Assembly: GCA_045110675.1 (NCBI GenBank)
Contig: JBGCGJ010000011.1
Span: forward strand, 62,001 to 126,000
Direction of reading: 5' to 3'
Length of the DNA: 64,000 bases
Source of the DNA: JBALVT01 sp045110675
GTDB lineage: Bacteria > Pseudomonadota > Gammaproteobacteria > Pseudomonadales > Halieaceae
In this document: in pieces, positions 43,584 through 52,759 of the stretch
Layout of the letters: the number at the start of each line of letters is the position of its first letter
Position numbering within the stretch: the first letter of the stretch is position 1
The notes under the pieces: model-generated
What the model was told of the DNA's origin: nothing
Database searches by the model: none
The model's input: the letters and a program-made list of their open reading frames with translations, nothing else
Made by a program: the position numbers and the translations under genes

Positions 43584-46427
43584 CTAAATCGGCGCCAAAG
43601 CTTCGTTTATAAATCTCTCTTGCTGTTCCAGGTGCAGCGCCATGTAACCGGCCGCAGGTGCTGCCGATGCATCTCGACCTACGTAATGCAGGTAAAGCTC
43701 CGGATTGTGTGAATGGATCACTCGGCGCATGTGGTGTTGACTCGAATACCAGGCACCCTGATTCATTGGCTCTTCCTGGCACCAGACCACATCTTTAAGA
43801 TTGGTGTACTGAGCCAATACCTCGAGCAACTCCGCTTCGGGAAACGGGTAGAGTTGTTCCAGTCTCAATATTGCAATATCGTCGATTTCCCGCTCCCGGC
43901 GCACCGCCCGTAAATCGTAGTAAACCTTGCCACTGCACAGCACGACTCTGCCGACTTTGGTTTTATCGAAATCATCGGTTTCATCTAGAACGTTGTGGAA
44001 ATGGCCCTCAGCCAGGTCTTCGATGCTAGACACTGCTTCTTTATGCCGCAGCAAACTTTTGGGAGACATAACGATCAGAGGCTTACGCAAAGGGCGAATG
44101 CCTTGACGACGCAGCATGTGATAAACCTGCGCGGGTGTCGTTGGTACGCAGACCTGAACATTGTGCTCTGCGGATAATTGCAGGAATCGCTCCAGTCGAG
44201 CGGAAGAATGTTCGGGACCCTGACCCTCGTAGCCATGAGGAAGCAACATTGTCAGCCCACAGAGCCTCGACCATTTATGTTCGCCGCTGGTGATAAACTG
44301 ATCGATAACGACTTGCGCACCATTGGCAAAATCGCCGAACTGAGCCTCCCAGATCACCATACCCGTTGGGGCTGTTGTCGCGTATCCGTATTCAAATGCG
44401 AGCACCGCTTCCTCAGACAGAAGAGAATCATGGATGGTGAACTTAGCCTGATCTTCACTGATGTGCTGAAGGGGAACGTAAGTCGACTCATCTTTCTGAT
44501 TATGGAGTACCGCATGGCGATGCGAAAACGTTCCGCGACCGATATCCTGGCCGGTGAAACGAATGGGAAATTTGCTTTTCAGTAGCGTTGCATAGGCGAG
44601 CGTCTCGGCGAACCCCCAATTGACAGGCATAATGCCGGCGGCCATCTTGCGCCGATCCTCAAGTATCTTTCCTACCTGCCTCTGAATCGGAAAACCGTCG
44701 GGTGTCAGATTGGTGTCGTGTGCGAGGGTTTGCAGCTCTTGCAAATCCATGGTGGTGTCGCAGGGCATGTTCCATTCGTGGCCGAGGTAAGGTGTCCAGT
44801 CCACGAAAGTTGATTTATTCGGTTCGGAAACCAAATTGCTGACTAATGGTTCTCCTCGATCCAGTGAATCGCGGTATCGATTAACGAGTACTTGATCCTC
44901 TTCTTCGCTGATCACTCCCTCTGCAATCAAACGCGCGGCATATATATCTCGCGTCGTGGTTTGCGTGCGGATTTTTTGATACATCAAAGGTTGCGTTACC
45001 GAGGGTTCATCAGCCTCGTTGTGACCTCGACGCCGGTAGCAGATTAAATCGATTACAACATCGCGCTGGAACTGGTGGCGGAAATCAACTGCCATCTGCG
45101 TAACGAAAAGAACCGCTTCCGGATCGTCTGCGTTGACGTGAAAAATGGGGGCCTGAACCATTTTAGCGATATCAGTACAGTATTCTGTGGACCGCGCATC
45201 TTCTTGAAGACTAGTGGTAAACCCCACCTGGTTGTTCAGCACAATATGAACTGTTCCACCGGTTTTATAGGCCCTTGTCTGGGACATCTGGAAGGTTTCC
45301 ATCACCACGCCCTGACCGGCAAACGCGGCATCTCCATGGATGACAATGGGAACCACCATAGAGCCTGAGTCGTCGTCGCGACGATCCTGACGAGCGCGAA
45401 CAGACCCCTCCACCACAGGAGAAACAATCTCCAAATGCGACGGGTTAAATGCCAGAGCCAGGTGCAACTCACCACCCGGTGTCATAATATTTGACGAGAA
45501 ACCTTGATGATACTTAACGTCACCAGAGCTTTCGTGCTCAACTCGCCCTTCAAACTCGTCGAAAAGCTCCGCGGGGTTCTTGCCAAAAATATTAATTAGA
45601 ACATTCAGTCGACCGCGGTGAGCCATGCCGATCACGACTTCTTTGGCACCGTAGGAGCCGCAGCGCTGTACCATTTCCGAGAGCATGGGAATCAGGCTCT
45701 CCCCGCCTTCAAGTCCAAATCGCTTGGTACCGGGGTATTTAGATCCCAGGGATTTTTCCAGGCCCTCGGCTTTTATCAATCGGCGCAAAAGCTGTAATCG
45801 TACATCCCTACCGTAGTCGGGAGCAGATCGCACCGATTCCATACGCTGCATTATCCAATGCCGTTGCTCGGTGTCGACAATGTGCATAAATTCAGCGCCG
45901 ATGGTGTGGCAATAGGTACGCTCAAGCGCTTCTACAATCTCACCCAGGGTCGCATCCGCTTTGCCTATATGCATGCTGCCGGTTTGGAAAACGGTTTCGG
46001 TGTCTGCGGCTGATAGTTCATGGAAGCTCAATTCGAGATCGGATACATGCTCTCGGACTGCCAGCCCCAGCGGATCAAGCTCCGCCTTTTGATGGCCACG
46101 TTGCCTATAGGCAGATATCAGCTGAACAACCTTTACCTGCTTGCGCTCGTACTCGGTGGCCTGAGAATCTTGCTGAACTGTCGCTTCAGTGCGCACCCTC
46201 ATCTTGCTGATTTGCGCGAAGCGCTCGCGAATAGTCGAGTGTGGAACATCCTGAATATGAGCGACGGCGGATTCAACCAGCGGCAGCTTGTCGAAGTAGT
46301 TACGCCACTGCTCTGGTACGGCGTTAGGATCAATCATGTAGGATTCGTACAAATCTTCGACATAGCTGGCATTGCCACCGGCAATATGCGAGCTCCTCCA
46401 AAGGAGTTCCATTGAGCTATCTTGCAT
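43584..46427 (-). CDS. sucA: 2-oxoglutarate dehydrogenase E1 component
   Basis: Thiamine-diphosphate decarboxylase of 947 residues. The N-terminal E2-interaction segment (SYVEDLYESYMIDP) is present, then GMAHRGRLNVLINIFGK and HGDAAFAGQGVVMET of the cofactor site, and GHRHAVLHNQ-like late motifs. AAGG precedes the ATG by 7-8 bases. A 185-base gap separates it from sdhB and may hold an internal promoter or a small frame, but I found no strong one. Confidence 0.98.
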   Translation of the reverse strand: MQDSSMELLWRSSHIAGGNASYVEDLYESYMIDPNAVPEQWRNYFDKLPLVESAVAHIQDVPHSTIRERFAQISKMRVRTEATVQQDSQATEYERKQVKVVQLISAYRQRGHQKAELDPLGLAVREHVSDLELSFHELSAADTETVFQTGSMHIGKADATLGEIVEALERTYCHTIGAEFMHIVDTEQRHWIMQRMESVRSAPDYGRDVRLQLLRRLIKAEGLEKSLGSKYPGTKRFGLEGGESLIPMLSEMVQRCGSYGAKEVVIGMAHRGRLNVLINIFGKNPAELFDEFEGRVEHESSGDVKYHQGFSSNIMTPGGELHLALAFNPSHLEIVSPVVEGSVRARQDRRDDDSGSMVVPIVIHGDAAFAGQGVVMETFQMSQTRAYKTGGTVHIVLNNQVGFTTSLQEDARSTEYCTDIAKMVQAPIFHVNADDPEAVLFVTQMAVDFRHQFQRDVVIDLICYRRRGHNEADEPSVTQPLMYQKIRTQTTTRDIYAARLIAEGVISEEEDQVLVNRYRDSLDRGEPLVSNLVSEPNKSTFVDWTPYLGHEWNMPCDTTMDLQELQTLAHDTNLTPDGFPIQRQVGKILEDRRKMAAGIMPVNWGFAETLAYATLLKSKFPIRFTGQDIGRGTFSHRHAVLHNQKDESTYVPLQHISEDQAKFTIHDSLLSEEAVLAFEYGYATTAPTGMVIWEAQFGDFANGAQVVIDQFITSGEHKWSRLCGLTMLLPHGYEGQGPEHSSARLERFLQLSAEHNVQVCVPTTPAQVYHMLRRQGIRPLRKPLIVMSPKSLLRHKEAVSSIEDLAEGHFHNVLDETDDFDKTKVGRVVLCSGKVYYDLRAVRREREIDDIAILRLEQLYPFPEAELLEVLAQYTNLKDVVWCQEEPMNQGAWYSSQHHMRRVIHSHNPELYLHYVGRDASAAPAAGYMALHLEQQERFINEALAPI

Positions 46428-46612
46428 CGTTTCCCTTCTCGGGTTTGAGTAGCCGAAAATACGGCGAATTAATCCTGAGTCTAGCAGCGCTTAGGTAGCT
46501 GCGCTCATCACCGCTCCAAAGAACACTGTTATTCTATAAGCGAAGCGCCATTGCACAAAGCATACTAACACTTACCTCTTTAAATACAAATACTTAGCGA
46601 ACCTACCTAATG

Positions 46613-47317
46613 TTAAGTCGCGCGTGTCAACAGCATATTTCGAATGTGGCCGATTGCTTTCGTCGGATTTAGACCCTTAGGACAAACGTTGACACAATTT
46701 TGAATGCCATGACAGCGAAAAACACTAAAAGGATCATCGAGATTGGCTAGTCGCTCATCGGTGGCTGTGTCTCGGGTGTCAGCGAGGAAACGGTAGGATT
46801 GCAGCAGTCCGGCAGGACCGATAAAGCGATCGGGATTCCACCAGAAAGACGGGCAGCTCGTTGAACAGCAAGCACACAAAATACACTCGTATAAGCCGTC
46901 GAGCTTCTCACGATCTTCGGGAGATTGGAGACGTTCAATGGCCGGGGCCGGCGTATCGTTTTGCAGATAAGGCTGCACTTTTTCGTATTGTGCATAAAAC
47001 ATGCTCATATCGATCACAAGATCGCGCACTACGGGCAGTCCAGGAAGTGGTCGAACAACCAGTTTATTGTTTTTAACGGTCTCTGAAAGAGCAGTGATGC
47101 AGGCGAGCCCATTTTTACCGTTCATGTTCAGTCCATCGGAACCGCAAACACCCTCACGACAGGAACGACGAAAGGCGATAGTTGGGTCGCTGGCTTTGAT
47201 AAGCTCAAGTACATCCAACACCATTAGATCCTTACCGCCTGTGTCAACCTCGACATCTTGCATCCAGGGTTCTTGATCGGTTTCAGGGTTGTATCGATAT
47301 AGACTCACTTGCAACAT
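46613..47317 (-). CDS. sdhB: Succinate dehydrogenase iron-sulfur subunit
   Basis: Electron-transfer subunit of 234 residues on the cytoplasmic face of complex II. Cluster ligands: CREGVCGSDGLNMNG ([2Fe-2S]), CILCACCSTSCPSFWW and CHGIQNCVNVCPKGLNP (4Fe-4S and 3Fe-4S). It begins 14 bases after sdhA. Confidence 0.98.
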   Translation of the reverse strand: MLQVSLYRYNPETDQEPWMQDVEVDTGGKDLMVLDVLELIKASDPTIAFRRSCREGVCGSDGLNMNGKNGLACITALSETVKNNKLVVRPLPGLPVVRDLVIDMSMFYAQYEKVQPYLQNDTPAPAIERLQSPEDREKLDGLYECILCACCSTSCPSFWWNPDRFIGPAGLLQSYRFLADTRDTATDERLANLDDPFSVFRCHGIQNCVNVCPKGLNPTKAIGHIRNMLLTRAT

Positions 47318-47331
47318 GTAATGTAAACCCC

Positions 47332-49104
47332 TTAGTAAACGCGTGTTTTAGGCTGAAAAGTATCGACAGTTTTGGGCTCGAAATTAACAGCTCTTTTACC
47401 AACTCTTTTATCGGCCGGATAGTACATTGAGTGACACAACCAGTTTTCGTCGTCGCGATCCTGGTAGTCGTCCCGGGCGTGTGCGCCTCTACTTTCTTTT
47501 CGCTCTTCGGCTGTTATAGCGGTCGCCTCGGCAACCTCGAATAGATTCTGTAACTCTAAAGCTTCGATTCGCGCCGTGTTATAAGCCAGACTCTTGTCGG
47601 GAAGCGCTACGTTTTCAATTCGCCCGCGTAAATCATCTAGCTGCTCGACGCCTTTTTGCATGTATTCTTCATTGCGAAACACGCCGAAGCTATTTTGCAT
47701 GGTGCTCTGTAATTCTTTGCGAAGATCCGCAACGCTTTCACCACCGGAAGAATTATTGAGCTTGTCCATTCTGGCAGCAGCTTGCTCCAAATCACTTTCA
47801 CTGGCATCGCGAGCTTCAATGCCGCCGCGTAGCGCATTCTCAATAAAAATACCCGAAGCGCGACCGAAAACCACCAAGTCGAGCAAAGAGTTACCGCCCA
47901 ATCTATTTGCACCGTGCACTGAAACGCAGGCTACCTCTCCACAGGCGAATAAGCCGGGGATAATTTGATCATTACCTTCGGCGTCTACCAGTAGCGCCTG
48001 ACCGTTAACATTGGTGGGAATACCACCCATCATGTAATGACAGGTAGGGACTACAGGAATGGGCTCTTTCGCCGGATCTGCGTGAGCAAAGGTTTTCGAC
48101 AGTTCCATAACCCCGGGCAATCGCGACTCAAGTACTTCTTCACCCAAGTGGTCCAGCTTAAGGAACACATGATCTCCCTCAGGACCGCAGCCACGACCTT
48201 CAAGAATCTCCTTGACCATGGATCGTGCAACAACATCTCGCCCGGCAAGATCCTTCGCATTGGGAGCATAACGCTCCATAAATCGCTCGCCATCTTTATT
48301 GATTAGATAGCCGCCTTCCCCTCTGCAACCTTCAGTTACCAGAGTGCCCGCGCCATGGATTCCGGTCGGGTGGAATTGCCACATTTCAATATCTTGTACA
48401 GGAAAGCCTGCCCGAAGCGCCATACCGATACCGTCTCCAGTATTAATATGCGCATTGGTGGTCGACGCATAGATACGCCCCGCTCCACCAGTGGCGAATA
48501 CCGTGGCTTTCGATTTCACATAGACCGTCTCACCCGTTTCTATGCAAATCGCGATAACACCGACTACGACGCCATCCTGGTTTTTCACCAGATCAGTCGC
48601 GAACCATTCGTTAAAAAAGACCGTATTGGCCTTCATATTGCCCTGGTAAAGGGTATGCAATAGGGCGTGACCTGTTCGGTCCGCAGCAGCGCAAGTTCTC
48701 GCGGCTTGACCGCCTTCGCCGTAGTTTTTGGACTGACCGCCAAAGGGACGTTGATAAATACGACCTTCCTCGGTACGAGAGAACGGCAAGCCCATGTGCT
48801 CGAGTTCGTATATCGCTTCGGGACCTACACTACACATGTATTCAATGGCGTCCTGATCGCCGATGTAATCCGACCCTTTGACGGTGTCATACATGTGCCA
48901 ACGCCAATCGTCGTTCGGATCATCGCTGGCTATTGCACAAGTGATTCCACCCTGGGCCGAAACCGTATGAGATCGCGTCGGGAAAACTTTGCTGATAACA
49001 GCAGTTTTGTAACCAGACTGTGCCAACTGCAAGGCCGCACGCATTCCGGCCCCGCCACCGCCAACTATGACGCCATCAAATGAAATTGTACGCATTGCCG
49101 CCAT
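47332..49104 (-). CDS. sdhA: Succinate dehydrogenase flavoprotein subunit
   Basis: Catalytic FAD subunit of complex II, 590 residues. FAD motif VGGGGAGMRAA; flavinylated His in RSHTVSAQGG; active-site segments FHPTGIHGAG and HGANRLGGNSLLDLVVFG. The first ATG (49104) fits homologues; a second ATG 9 bases later is possible. It follows sdhD by 3 bases. Confidence 0.98.
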   Translation of the reverse strand: MAAMRTISFDGVIVGGGGAGMRAALQLAQSGYKTAVISKVFPTRSHTVSAQGGITCAIASDDPNDDWRWHMYDTVKGSDYIGDQDAIEYMCSVGPEAIYELEHMGLPFSRTEEGRIYQRPFGGQSKNYGEGGQAARTCAAADRTGHALLHTLYQGNMKANTVFFNEWFATDLVKNQDGVVVGVIAICIETGETVYVKSKATVFATGGAGRIYASTTNAHINTGDGIGMALRAGFPVQDIEMWQFHPTGIHGAGTLVTEGCRGEGGYLINKDGERFMERYAPNAKDLAGRDVVARSMVKEILEGRGCGPEGDHVFLKLDHLGEEVLESRLPGVMELSKTFAHADPAKEPIPVVPTCHYMMGGIPTNVNGQALLVDAEGNDQIIPGLFACGEVACVSVHGANRLGGNSLLDLVVFGRASGIFIENALRGGIEARDASESDLEQAAARMDKLNNSSGGESVADLRKELQSTMQNSFGVFRNEEYMQKGVEQLDDLRGRIENVALPDKSLAYNTARIEALELQNLFEVAEATAITAEERKESRGAHARDDYQDRDDENWLCHSMYYPADKRVGKRAVNFEPKTVDTFQPKTRVY

Positions 49105-49107
49105 ATC

Positions 49108-49470
49108 CTAATAACCCCAAAGAATCTGGGTGCCCCAGATTACATAGATAAATATTGTCAGTCCGCAAGCCACTTGCAGTACCAGGCGCAGAATGTTCCC
49201 CGCCTGTCCCATCATTCGCTCGGTGAAATAATCCGTGATCACCGACCACAAACCGACCCAAGCGTGGGCGCCCAGGGAAAGTAACGCGATCAAACTAAAA
49301 ATTTTGACCCAGGTCTGAGAAAAAAGCGCTTTCCAGGAAACGTAATCAACGCCACCGAGTATTACGACGCCCAAAAAAACAAAATACGCGAGCAAGATAA
49401 CAGCGGTGATTCTCTGCATCAGCCAATCGTAGAGGCCAGAACGCCCCAAACTCGTTACCGCCGTTACCAT
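49108..49470 (-). CDS. sdhD: Succinate dehydrogenase membrane anchor subunit D
   Basis: Three-helix membrane anchor of 120 residues with the N-terminal SGLYDWLMQRITAVIL motif and a heme/quinone-side His in GAHAWVGLW. GGGAG lies 7 bases before ATG 49470, so I prefer it to the ATG at 49476. It overlaps the end of sdhC. Confidence 0.93.
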   Translation of the reverse strand: MVTAVTSLGRSGLYDWLMQRITAVILLAYFVFLGVVILGGVDYVSWKALFSQTWVKIFSLIALLSLGAHAWVGLWSVITDYFTERMMGQAGNILRLVLQVACGLTIFIYVIWGTQILWGY

Positions 49471-49838
49471 ATCCATGCTCCCGCTAAAATGATCAGCACC
49501 GCTGAAGTGAAGACGACTAAGCGAGCACCTAAAGTACCGCCTTCGAAGGTCTCGCCAATTCCCATGTCCATCACAAGGTGCTTAATCCCCGCGACCGTGT
49601 GATAGATAAGACCCGCGAGGATAGCCCAAATGACAAATTTGCTCAGCGGACTAGACAGGACTTCCTGCAGCTGCGCAAAACTTTCAGGGCTCTTCAAGCT
49701 GGCGTCGAGTGCCCAGAGTAGGATGGCCATGCCGACAAAAATGAATACGCCAGAGGCGCGGTGGGTAATGGAAGCCCAAGCGGTCAAGGGAAGCCGCATA
49801 GAGCCTATGTCCAGGTTTACGGGACGTTTATCTTTCAC
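49464..49838 (-). CDS. sdhC: Succinate dehydrogenase cytochrome b556 subunit
   Basis: Membrane anchor of 124 residues with three helices. ASITHRASGVFIF is the quinone-site signature and the heme-ligand His is in IYHTVAGIKHLVMD. It begins at GTG without a strong ribosome site. First gene of the nine-gene sdh-suc unit; the promoter is at 49945-49973. Confidence 0.94.
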   Translation of the reverse strand: MKDKRPVNLDIGSMRLPLTAWASITHRASGVFIFVGMAILLWALDASLKSPESFAQLQEVLSSPLSKFVIWAILAGLIYHTVAGIKHLVMDMGIGETFEGGTLGARLVVFTSAVLIILAGAWIW

Positions 49839-49944
49839 AGTTTAGGTACCGCCGTATTCGCCTAAAGGCTGTTAATCGGGTTGGCCGAAGCCCGGGAAGT
49901 TCGAATCTCGCCGGTACGGCGACAATCGATACAAAACGCGCGAA

Positions 49945-49973
49945 ATTATAAGGACTTACCCAGGTAAATACAA
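49945..49973 (-). promoter_or_regulatory. sdhCp: Sigma-70 promoter of the sdhCDAB-suc unit
   Basis: On the minus strand TTGTAT (-35), a 17-base spacer and a perfect TATAAT (-10), leaving a leader of about 100 bases before the sdhC GTG. Confidence 0.7.
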
Positions 49974-50060
49974 ATGACTTCCGTGTTTGTGCTGTCGGTG
50001 TTGCATCGAGCGCAGCTCGGGCTAGAGTTGGCTAAAGGCGAGTTCAGTTAGTTGCTCACA

Positions 50061-50095
50061 GCTAGCTTCGCGCCTGCCGAAGTTTCGACTAGCTA
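50061..50095. repeat. Nested inverted repeat upstream of gltA
   Basis: AGCTAG is followed directly by CTTCG, a 7-base loop, CGAAG, six bases and CTAGCT. The two stems nest, so the element can form one long bulged hairpin. No T-run follows; a regulatory rather than terminating role seems more likely. Confidence 0.4.
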
Positions 50096-50107
50096 GAGGC
50101 GCTGATG

Positions 50108-50123
50108 TCGCGAAATTCCGCGA
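50108..50123. repeat. Palindrome TCGCG-N6-CGCGA upstream of gltA promoter
   Basis: A perfect 5-6-5 inverted repeat ending about 70 bases before the gltA -35 hexamer; a candidate activator or repressor site. Confidence 0.3.
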
Positions 50124-50194
50124 TCTCCCGCAATCAGGTTCGACGCATTTAGCGACATAGCTGCTGTGATTGGCTCCAAATCGGCCCAGATCAA

Positions 50195-50222
50195 TTGACA
50201 AAACCTCACGACACTTTATAGT
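50195..50222 (+). promoter_or_regulatory. gltAp: Sigma-70 promoter of gltA
   Basis: Perfect TTGACA, 16-base spacer, TATAGT (five of six). It ends 34 bases before the ATG at 50257 and lies downstream of an alternative in-frame ATG at 50170, which argues against that start. Confidence 0.82.
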
Positions 50223-50256
50223 TGTTGGCCCACGGATATACAGCGCAGAACACTCT

Positions 50257-51546
50257 ATGAGCAACAAGAATGCAACCCTAAAAATAGATGGCATCGAAGA
50301 AGCCATTGAGCTGCCAATTTACTCGGGCGCGATCGGCCCCGATGTGGTCGACGTAGGCGGTCTCACCAGCAAAGGCATGTTTACTTACGACCCGGGGTTT
50401 GTGTCCACAGCAGCCTGTGAGTCACAAATTACCTATATAGATGGTGGCAAAGGGATATTGTTGCATCGAGGATATCCGATTGACCAATTGGCAGATCATT
50501 CCGACTATCTGGAAACTTGCTTCTTGCTGCTCTACGGGGAATTACCTAGCGCTGAAGAAAAAGAAAAATTTGTTCGCACCGTTAAGAGCCACACCATGGT
50601 TAACGAACAGCTGCGAATTTTCTACAACGGATTTCGTCGCGACGCGCACCCCATGGCCATTATGTGCGGCGTTGTTGGTGCCCTCTCGGCTTTTTATCAC
50701 GACTCGCTGGATATCAGCGACGAACACCATCGACAAGTCGCCGCTTTCCGGCTGATAGCCAAGATGCCAACCCTGGCAGCCATGAGTTACAAGTTCTCAA
50801 TCGGTCAGCCGTTTATGTATCCCGACAACACAATGGGATATGCCGAAAACTTTCTCCACATGATGTTTGGCAACCCCTGTGAGCCAAGTAATGTAAGCCC
50901 AGTACTGGCCAAGGCGATGGACCGAATCTTCTTGCTGCATGCAGATCATGAACAGAACGCGTCAACCTCGACTGTAAGATTGGCGGGGTCCTCGGGCGCC
51001 AATCCATTTGCCTGCATTGCGGCCGGCATCGCAGCGTTGTGGGGTCCCTCTCATGGGGGCGCTAACGAAGCCGTGCTCGAGATGCTAGAAGAAATTGGCG
51101 ATGTTTCTAGCATTGACGAATTTGTCGAAAAAGCAAAGGACAAAAACGACCCCTTCCGCCTCATGGGTTTTGGTCACCGGGTATACAAAAACTTCGACCC
51201 CAGAGCCAAGGTAATGAAGGAGGCGGCAGACGATGTCCTGGCAGAACTGGGAATCGAAAATGACCCTCTCCTGGCCATCGCCAAACGCCTCGAGCAAATC
51301 GCCCTGGAAGACCCCTACTTTATCGAACGCAAGCTCTACCCAAACGTTGATTTCTACTCGGGCATTATTTTAAAGGCGATTGGTATTCCAACCAGTATGT
51401 TCACCGTTATTTTTGCCGTTGGCAGAACCGTTGGCTGGATTGCACACTGGCACGAAATGATCAGCGGCAGTTATCGAATTGGCCGGCCACGTCAGCTCTA
51501 CACGGGCCATGAGCAACGCGATTATCTACCGATGGACAAGCGCTAG
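50257..51546 (+). CDS. gltA: Citrate synthase (type II)
   Basis: Condenses acetyl-CoA and oxaloacetate. Length 429 from ATG 50257 matches the hexameric NADH-regulated type of Gram-negatives. Catalytic residues: His in LHADHEQNAST, His in GFGHRVYKNFDPRA and Asp in NVDFYSGI. An upstream in-frame ATG (50170) precedes the promoter and is rejected. A terminator follows at 51566-51589. Confidence 0.98.
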   Translation: MSNKNATLKIDGIEEAIELPIYSGAIGPDVVDVGGLTSKGMFTYDPGFVSTAACESQITYIDGGKGILLHRGYPIDQLADHSDYLETCFLLLYGELPSAEEKEKFVRTVKSHTMVNEQLRIFYNGFRRDAHPMAIMCGVVGALSAFYHDSLDISDEHHRQVAAFRLIAKMPTLAAMSYKFSIGQPFMYPDNTMGYAENFLHMMFGNPCEPSNVSPVLAKAMDRIFLLHADHEQNASTSTVRLAGSSGANPFACIAAGIAALWGPSHGGANEAVLEMLEEIGDVSSIDEFVEKAKDKNDPFRLMGFGHRVYKNFDPRAKVMKEAADDVLAELGIENDPLLAIAKRLEQIALEDPYFIERKLYPNVDFYSGIILKAIGIPTSMFTVIFAVGRTVGWIAHWHEMISGSYRIGRPRQLYTGHEQRDYLPMDKR

Positions 51547-51565
51547 CCCGGCTAGCGGAATACCA

Positions 51566-51589
51566 AAGGGCCGCATTGCGGCCTTTTTT
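51566..51589 (+). terminator. Rho-independent terminator after gltA
   Basis: Perfect stem GGCCGC/GCGGCC with a three-base loop and six T, about 20 bases after the gltA stop. Confidence 0.92.
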
Positions 51590-51637
51590 ACGATTAAAAT
51601 CCGCAACCACCATTCACAGGAACAACAGAGACCGACA

Positions 51638-52759
51638 ATGACAGATATCGTAATCAGCGGCACGGGGTTGTACACGCCAAAGGAATCGATCAGCAACGCT
51701 GAGTTGGTTACCGCCTTTAATACCTACGTCGACAACTTCAATAGCGAAAACGCGGACGCGATAGAAGCTGGTGCAATAAGCCCGTTGAATCATTCTTCAG
51801 AGGAATTTATTGAAAAAGCCTCCGGTATAAAGGCGCGCTACGTGATGAACAAGGAGGGTATTCTCGACCCCAAGCGCATGGCGCCGATTTTGGCAGACAG
51901 ACCAAATGAGGAAAATTCCATTCAATGTGAGATGGCCATTGTTGCCGCAAAGGAAGCCATGGCCCAAGCTGGAAAATCTTCCTCAGATATAGATGCCGTG
52001 ATAGTCGCGTGCTCAAACCTGCAGCGCGCCTATCCCGCAATAGCGGTTGAAATTCAGGCGGCTCTAGGCATCACAGGCTTTGGCTATGACATGAATGTCG
52101 CCTGCTCATCGGCAACCTTCGGTATTCAACAAGCACGAGACAGCATTGCCAATGGCAGTGCTGATTGCGTTCTGGTCCTCAACCCGGAAATTTGCACAGG
52201 GCATCTGAACTTCCGCGATCGCGATGCACACTTTATTTTTGGTGACGTATGTACGGCTATTATTCTCGAACGTGCTGACACCGCGACTTCCGATGATCAG
52301 TATCTAATTGCAGATAGCCAGCTCCAGACGATTTACTCCAATAACATTCGCAATAACTTCGGCTTTCTCAATCGCGGCGATGAAGCCGGAGTCGGCAAGC
52401 CCGATAAATTGTTTGTGCAGGAAGGTCGCAAGGTATTCAAAGAAGTCTGCCCCGCAGTGGCCAGCCAAATCTCAACACAATTGCAGAAGTTGGCCATACC
52501 CGCTACAGATCTAAAACGGCTGTGGCTGCACCAGGCCAATCTGAGCATGAATAACTTGATCGCCAAGCGAGTACTGGGGCGTGAAGCAAATTCGATGGAA
52601 GCCCCGACAATATTGGACGAATACGCCAACACCAGTTCTGCCGGTTCGATCATCGCCTTTCACAAACACCGAGACGACTTTAGCAGTGGTGATCAGGGCG
52701 TACTGTGCTCTTTCGGCGCGGGCTACAGCATAGGCAGTGTGGTGCTAAGAAAGATCTAA
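51638..52759 (+). CDS. Beta-ketoacyl-ACP synthase III-like enzyme
   Basis: Thiolase-fold condensing enzyme of 373 residues, longer than housekeeping FabH (~320). Catalytic triad visible: Cys156 in NVACSSATFG, His in WLHQANLSMN and Asn in YANTSSAGS. Pseudomonas has a similar enzyme (PA3286, from memory) that feeds beta-oxidation intermediates into fatty acid synthesis; whether this is its equivalent is unproven. ATG 51638 is the best start; the longer frame overlaps gltA and its terminator. The stop shares CTAA with the convergent hisC. Confidence 0.85.
   Translation: MTDIVISGTGLYTPKESISNAELVTAFNTYVDNFNSENADAIEAGAISPLNHSSEEFIEKASGIKARYVMNKEGILDPKRMAPILADRPNEENSIQCEMAIVAAKEAMAQAGKSSSDIDAVIVACSNLQRAYPAIAVEIQAALGITGFGYDMNVACSSATFGIQQARDSIANGSADCVLVLNPEICTGHLNFRDRDAHFIFGDVCTAIILERADTATSDDQYLIADSQLQTIYSNNIRNNFGFLNRGDEAGVGKPDKLFVQEGRKVFKEVCPAVASQISTQLQKLAIPATDLKRLWLHQANLSMNNLIAKRVLGREANSMEAPTILDEYANTSSAGSIIAFHKHRDDFSSGDQGVLCSFGAGYSIGSVVLRKI

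Larger units (their letters stand above)
49839..50256. other. 418-base divergent control region between sdhC and gltA
   Basis: It holds one recognisable promoter for each direction (49945-49973 minus, 50195-50222 plus). Between them are several inverted repeats: CGAGC-N3-GCTCG near 50015, the nested hairpin at 50061-50095 and TCGCG-N6-CGCGA at 50108-50123. No open frame with a ribosome site was seen. The structured middle is a likely site of carbon- or oxygen-dependent regulation, but the factors are unknown. Confidence 0.6.

Noticed and set aside
46491..46571. 26-codon minus-strand frame between sdhB and sucA
   Set aside because: GAGG is only three bases from the GTG, too close, and the peptide matches nothing known.
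50170..50256. Upstream start for gltA adding 29 residues
   Set aside because: The extension precedes a near-consensus promoter at 50195-50222 and is absent from normal citrate synthase.
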